From: Mycobacterium sp. DL
Lineage (GTDB): Bacteria; Actinomycetota; Actinomycetes; Mycobacteriales; Mycobacteriaceae
Reading direction: 5' to 3'
DNA length: 64,000 nucleotides
Assembly: GCF_039729195.1 (NCBI RefSeq)
Contig: NZ_CP155796.1
Coordinates: 806,001 to 870,000, forward strand
Below the pieces are notes generated by a model. It was given only the letters and a program-made list of their open reading frames with translations. It did no database searches and had not been told where the DNA came from. Both the position numbers and the translations under genes were made by a program. This document shows positions 60,798 to 64,000 of this stretch, piece by piece. Numbering within the stretch: position 1 is the stretch's first letter; each line of letters begins with the position of its first letter.

Positions 60798-61622
60798 TCA
60801 GCCCTGCGCTTCGACCGCCACGGGTTGCCACTGTTCCCAGGTCGCCAGCCGGCTCTCGTAGTCGGCCTTGGCCAGCTGCAGCGGCTTCTCGCCGAAGAAC
60901 ACCCGCAGCGGCGGCGGGGAGGCGTCGACGACCTTGAGGATGGCCCGCGCGGAGGCCTGCGGGTCGCCGGGGGTGGGCATCCGCTGAGCACGCTTGGCGT
61001 CGGCCTCGGCGTGCGCCTCTTCGTAGTCGGGCAGCGGCGTCGCCCGCTTCGACGATGGACCGGCCCAGTCGGTCGAGAAGCCACCCGGCTCGATCAGCGT
61101 GACGTGGACGCCGAACGACTCGATCTCCTGCGCGAGGGCCTGCGAGAAACCTTCCAGGGCCCATTTGGACGCGTGATAGATGCCGACATTCTGGAAGGCC
61201 GTGATGCCGCCGATCGAGGACACCTGGATCAGGTGACCACTGCGCTGCGCGCGCAGATAGGGCAGCGCGGCCTGGGTGATCCACAGGGCGCCGAACACGT
61301 TGGTCTCGATCTGATCGCGCGCTTCTGCTTCGGAGAGTTCCTCGATGAAGCCGAACTGCCCGTAGCCGGCGTTGTTGACGACGATGTCAAGACGCCCGAA
61401 GTGGTCGTGGGCTGCTTTGACGGCCTCGAAGTCGGCCGCCCGGTCGGTCACGTCGAGGGTGATCGGCAGCAGTGCGTCGCCGTACTTGGCGCTGAGGTCG
61501 TCCAGTGAGGACACGTCGCGCGCCGTGGCCGCGACCTTGTCGCCGCGCTCCAGCGCCGCGATCGTCCATTCGCGCCCGAACCCGCGCGACGTGCCGGTGA
61601 TGAACCAGATTTTTTCACTCAT
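60798..61622 (-). CDS. Short-chain dehydrogenase/reductase
   Basis: A 274-residue classical SDR: NAD(P) motif [15 protein letters not shown], catalytic Ser in QVSSIGG and YHASK. The start at 61622 precedes SEKIWFITG; an upstream extension to 61676 is not supported. It reads away from menG and resembles enzymes annotated as oxidoreductases of unknown substrate. No operon partner is visible. Confidence 0.9.
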   Translation of the reverse strand: MSEKIWFITGTSRGFGREWTIAALERGDKVAATARDVSSLDDLSAKYGDALLPITLDVTDRAADFEAVKAAHDHFGRLDIVVNNAGYGQFGFIEELSEAEARDQIETNVFGALWITQAALPYLRAQRSGHLIQVSSIGGITAFQNVGIYHASKWALEGFSQALAQEIESFGVHVTLIEPGGFSTDWAGPSSKRATPLPDYEEAHAEADAKRAQRMPTPGDPQASARAILKVVDASPPPLRVFFGEKPLQLAKADYESRLATWEQWQPVAVEAQG

Positions 61623-61692
61623 TGCTGGGTCAATGCCTGCGGCGGCGCTGTGCATTCCCGCCTCAAGCAGGTTCACAGGTAGCGTCGGCGGA

Positions 61693-62382
61693 GTGAATCG
61701 GGCGTCGCTGGAGAAGAATCCTCACGAGGTCGCGTCGATGTTCGACGGGGTCGCGCGCCGCTACGACCTGACCAATACCGTGCTCTCGCTCGGCCAGGAC
61801 CGCTTCTGGCGGCGTGCCACGCGGGCGGCGCTGAAGATCGGACCCGGCGACAAGGTCCTCGACCTGGCGGCCGGGACCGCGGTGTCGACCGAAGAGTTGG
61901 CCGCCTCCGGCGCCTGGTGTGTGGCTGCGGACTTCTCCGTCGGCATGCTTGCCGCGGGTGCGGGCCGCAGTGTGCCGAAGGTCGCCGGCGACGCGACCCG
62001 ACTTCCCTTCGCCGACGGCGTGTTCGACGCGGTGACGATCAGCTTCGGGCTGCGCAACGTCGTCGACCACTCGGCGGGGTTGCGGGAGATGGCGCGGGTG
62101 ACACGGCCGGGTGGACGGTTGGTGGTGTGCGAGTTCTCGACGCCGACCAACCCGCTGTTCTCCACGGTGTACAAGGAGTACCTGATGCAGGCGCTGCCGC
62201 GGATCGCCCGCACGGTGTCGTCCAACCCCGACGCCTACGTCTATCTCGCGGAGTCGATCCGGGCCTGGCCGGATCAGGCGGACCTGGCGAGGCGCATCGG
62301 TGACGCGGGTTGGACGGATCTGCGGTGGCGCAACCTGTCCGGCGGCATCGTCGCGCTGCACGCCGCCACCAAGCCCCGGTAG
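61693..62382 (+). CDS. menG: Demethylmenaquinone methyltransferase MenG
   Basis: SAM-dependent C-methylation of demethylmenaquinone, the final common step. The 229-residue UbiE/MenG protein has [19 protein letters not shown], motif [22 protein letters not shown], and FGLRNVVD / [10 protein letters not shown]. The GTG at 61693 matches the start of Rv0558 (SRAALDKDP-type N-terminus). The neighbouring SDR gene is divergent. Confidence 0.96.
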   Translation: MNRASLEKNPHEVASMFDGVARRYDLTNTVLSLGQDRFWRRATRAALKIGPGDKVLDLAAGTAVSTEELAASGAWCVAADFSVGMLAAGAGRSVPKVAGDATRLPFADGVFDAVTISFGLRNVVDHSAGLREMARVTRPGGRLVVCEFSTPTNPLFSTVYKEYLMQALPRIARTVSSNPDAYVYLAESIRAWPDQADLARRIGDAGWTDLRWRNLSGGIVALHAATKPR

Positions 62383-62420
62383 TTCTGTAGTTCTGTAGCC
62401 CCGCTGGTTCTGTAGCCCCG
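62381..62420 (+). repeat. Short tandem repeat after menG
   Basis: AGTTCTGT occurs twice in tandem (62381-62396), and GTTCTGTAGCCCCG occurs at 62390-62403 and 62407-62420. It starts at the menG stop codon. Probably slippage; no function evident. Confidence 0.7.
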
Positions 62421-62426
62421 TCCGTC

Positions 62427-62490
62427 CCGCGAGCGCGCGTGTTTGCACGCCGACACGCCGCAAACTGTGTGCCTGTGCGCTCGTTCGCGG
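62427..62490. repeat. Imperfect hairpin repeat, family C, copy 2
   Basis: It begins CCCGCGAGCGCGCGTGTTTG and ends GCCTGTGCGCTCGTTCGCGG. It aligns with 24521-24593 at GCGTGTNTGCAC, CCGC and the closing GTGCGNNCTCG blocks. The outer ends pair (CGCGAGCGC / GCGCTCG). It lies in the 157-nt gap between menG and the hydrolase. Confidence 0.45.
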
Positions 62491-62539
62491 GCGGCGAAAG
62501 CGCCCTTTCGGTCCACGCAACGCCGCTACGGTCGGGGTC

Positions 62540-63598
62540 ATGCCGCATGGACGCCACGCTGACCCCGACGCCACGCTGGGAACCGACCCGCGGTCAGATC
62601 CCCGCATGGTCGAGGCATTCGCCCGGTTCGGTCTGGACGGACGGATGCCCTCGAGCGGGCTGACCGTCGACTCGCCCCTGGAGGAGCGGCACGCCTTCGC
62701 GGCCATGAGCGAAGAAGCCATCGGCGCGATCTTCGAAGCGCTCGCCGGCGACGTCGCCGGGCCCGACGGGGTGTCGTCGACCACGACCACCATCACCGGC
62801 GTCGACGGCAACGACATCACGCTGTACATCAGCAGGCCCGCTGCCGCGGCGGGCCCGCTGCCGGCCATCCTGCACCTACACGGCGGCGGCATGGCGATCG
62901 GCAGCGCGACCGACCTCTGCTACGTCCGGTTGCGCGAACACCTCGCCGCGACCGGTCTCGTCGTCGTCGGGGTCGAATTCCGTAACTCCAGTGCGAAATT
63001 GGGCTCGCATCCGTTCCCCGCCGGGCTCGACGACTGCGCTTCGGCGGCTCGATGGGTCAGCGCCAACCACCGCGACCTCGGCATCAGTCACATCGTCGCG
63101 TCCGGGGAATCCGGCGGCGGCAACCTGACACTGACGTTGGCGCACAAGGCGAAACGGGAGGGTTGGATCGACGAGATCGCAGGCTTCTACGCGCAATGCC
63201 CGTTCATCTCGAATCGGTGGCAGCAGGACTGCGACGACCTGCCGTCCCTCGAGGAGAACGACGGCTACTTCATCAGTCGCGAGCAGGCCGCGCTGCTCGG
63301 ATCGCTGTATGAACCCGACGGTTCGCACGCCGACGATGCGACGTGCTGGGCGGCGATGGCCACCGACGAGGAACTGAGAAATCTTCCGCCGCATGTGATT
63401 TCGGTCAACGAACTCGATCCGCTGCGCGACGAGGGGCTGCAGTACTACCGCAGACTGTTGCGCGCGGGTGTGCCCGCCATCGGTCGGGTGGTGGCGGGTA
63501 CCTGCCATGGCGGGGATCTGCTGTTCGGCAGTGTGATGCCGGAGGTATTCGGCGCCAGTGTCCGCGATCTCAGCGGGTTCGCGCACTCGCTGGCTTAG
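62540..63598 (+). CDS. Alpha/beta hydrolase fold-3 esterase/acetylhydrolase
   Basis: A 352-residue hormone-sensitive-lipase-type esterase: oxyanion motif HLHGGGMAIG, nucleophile GESGGG, acid in NELDPLRDEG, and His in GTCHGGD. An N-terminal helical cap of about 80 residues precedes the core. It is preceded by the family C repeat and a short promoter space. The acyl substrate is unknown. It converges with the last, incomplete gene by 4 nt. Confidence 0.9.
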   Translation: MPHGRHADPDATLGTDPRSDPRMVEAFARFGLDGRMPSSGLTVDSPLEERHAFAAMSEEAIGAIFEALAGDVAGPDGVSSTTTTITGVDGNDITLYISRPAAAAGPLPAILHLHGGGMAIGSATDLCYVRLREHLAATGLVVVGVEFRNSSAKLGSHPFPAGLDDCASAARWVSANHRDLGISHIVASGESGGGNLTLTLAHKAKREGWIDEIAGFYAQCPFISNRWQQDCDDLPSLEENDGYFISREQAALLGSLYEPDGSHADDATCWAAMATDEELRNLPPHVISVNELDPLRDEGLQYYRRLLRAGVPAIGRVVAGTCHGGDLLFGSVMPEVFGASVRDLSGFAHSLA

Positions 63599-64000
63599 CG
63601 TCGCTCCCACAGCCTCGCGGACTGTTCTCCGACGTCGGCGTCGTGGATCTCCTGAAAGTTGCGCCCGCCTCGGCCGAAGGTGGCGATGACCGCGGGCGGC
63701 GTGGCGGCCTCGACAAATGGGGAGGCGAGCCATCGGCACGGCCGGACGTGCACCAGGTCGACGCTCTCGCCTGCCGCGTCGTAGGAGTACGGCCCGTCGA
63801 TCCGGCCGAGCCAGAACAGTCCGTCGCCGTCCCGGGTCCACACGAACGACCCGTCGTCCACTTCGGCGAAGCGTTCGACGCGGCGTGCCAATCGCTCGGG
63901 ATCACGATCACCACCAAACCCGCACAGGCCCGACGACAGCGCCCGTGCGAGCGGGCCCTGCGGGTCCACGTCGTCGCGACGTGAGCGCAAGGGTGCGCGG
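63595..64000 (-). CDS. Hypothetical protein, 5' end outside window
   Basis: The frame is open from the stop at 63595 to the window edge. A TTG at 63990 gives 131 residues, but no start is clearly supported and the reading frame continues upstream. It is Asp/Arg/Gly-rich with SFVWTRDGDGLFWLGRIDGPY and the GRGGRNFQEIHD segment near the C-terminus. No family recognised; the beta-hairpin-like WTRDGDGLFWLGRI could be a nucleic-acid or ligand-binding fold. Confidence 0.5.
   Translation of the reverse strand, partial: RAPLRSRRDDVDPQGPLARALSSGLCGFGGDRDPERLARRVERFAEVDDGSFVWTRDGDGLFWLGRIDGPYSYDAAGESVDLVHVRPCRWLASPFVEAATPPAVIATFGRGGRNFQEIHDADVGEQSARLWERR

Noticed and set aside
1..64000. tRNA, rRNA, riboswitch and CRISPR signals
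   Set aside because: Reading the intergenic gaps by eye showed no cloverleaf with anticodon and GTTCGA/T-loop context, no regularly spaced repeats and no known riboswitch core; a covariance search would be needed to exclude small RNAs.

Overview
The window is chromosomal DNA of a mycobacterium, most likely a rapid-growing Mycolicibacterium-type species. This rests on the uniformly high GC, frequent GTG starts with 4-nt start/stop overlaps, and a gene set whose order and sequence match my memory of the M. tuberculosis menaquinone region (menA, pnp/mtnP, galE3, Rv0539, Rv0540, Rv0541c, menE, Rv0543c, Rv0546c, Rv0547c, menB, fadD8, menC, bpoC, menD, Rv0556, mgtA, menG). No rRNA, tRNA, CRISPR array, phage or classical insertion sequence was seen, and no gene-free stretch exceeds about 160 bases.

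Layout. 1-4511 (minus): a MoxR ATPase operon with a DUF58 protein and VWA-like membrane proteins whose MIDAS motifs look degenerate. 4581-8686: menA and a large solitary Emb-type arabinosyltransferase paralogue. 8779-12610 (plus): methylthioadenosine phosphorylase, a sugar epimerase with a probable zinc-ribbon insert, a hydrolase and a nitronate monooxygenase. 12596-17776 (minus): a LysR/MHS transporter/M20 hydrolase/amidase catabolic unit, bounded at both ends by copies of a 64-bp perfect palindrome. 17903-19625: a two-component system. 19726-23237: a five-gene overlapping operon (glycosyltransferase, DUF2064 transferase, methyltransferase, molybdopterin oxidoreductase, membrane protein). 23163-31618: GT-C-like membrane protein, PPOX protein, menE, small proteins, an acyl-CoA ligase, an SDR, menB and a deazaflavin-type reductase.

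31635-35429 carries a HAD phosphatase and a tightly coupled four-gene cassette (GT2 glycosyltransferase, acyl-CoA dehydrogenase-like protein, PIG-L deacetylase, NodS-like methyltransferase). This cassette is the best candidate for an uncharacterised biosynthetic system. 35426-50812 is accessory and regulatory: two ECF sigma factors with C-terminal helical extensions, two YCII/DGPF proteins, two acyl-CoA ligases, an MpaB-type oxygenase with TetR, a SOUL protein, a MarR/SRPBCC pair, and a TetR/P450 pair divergent from an FAD amine-oxidase-like gene. Several of these have clear palindromic operators. 52056-62382 returns to the conserved core: menC, two DJ-1 family proteins, bpoC, menD, an Rv0556-like protein, a DsbA-like lipoprotein, mgtA, and menG. 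The window ends with a hydrolase and an incomplete hypothetical gene.

Together the window holds six genes of late menaquinone synthesis (menD, menC, menE, menB, menA, menG), with bpoC as a possible menH candidate by position. They are interrupted by accessory cassettes. Two palindromic repeat families (64 bp and 63-64 bp, two copies each) sit at gene 3' ends. One family shows a compensatory base-pair change in its stem.
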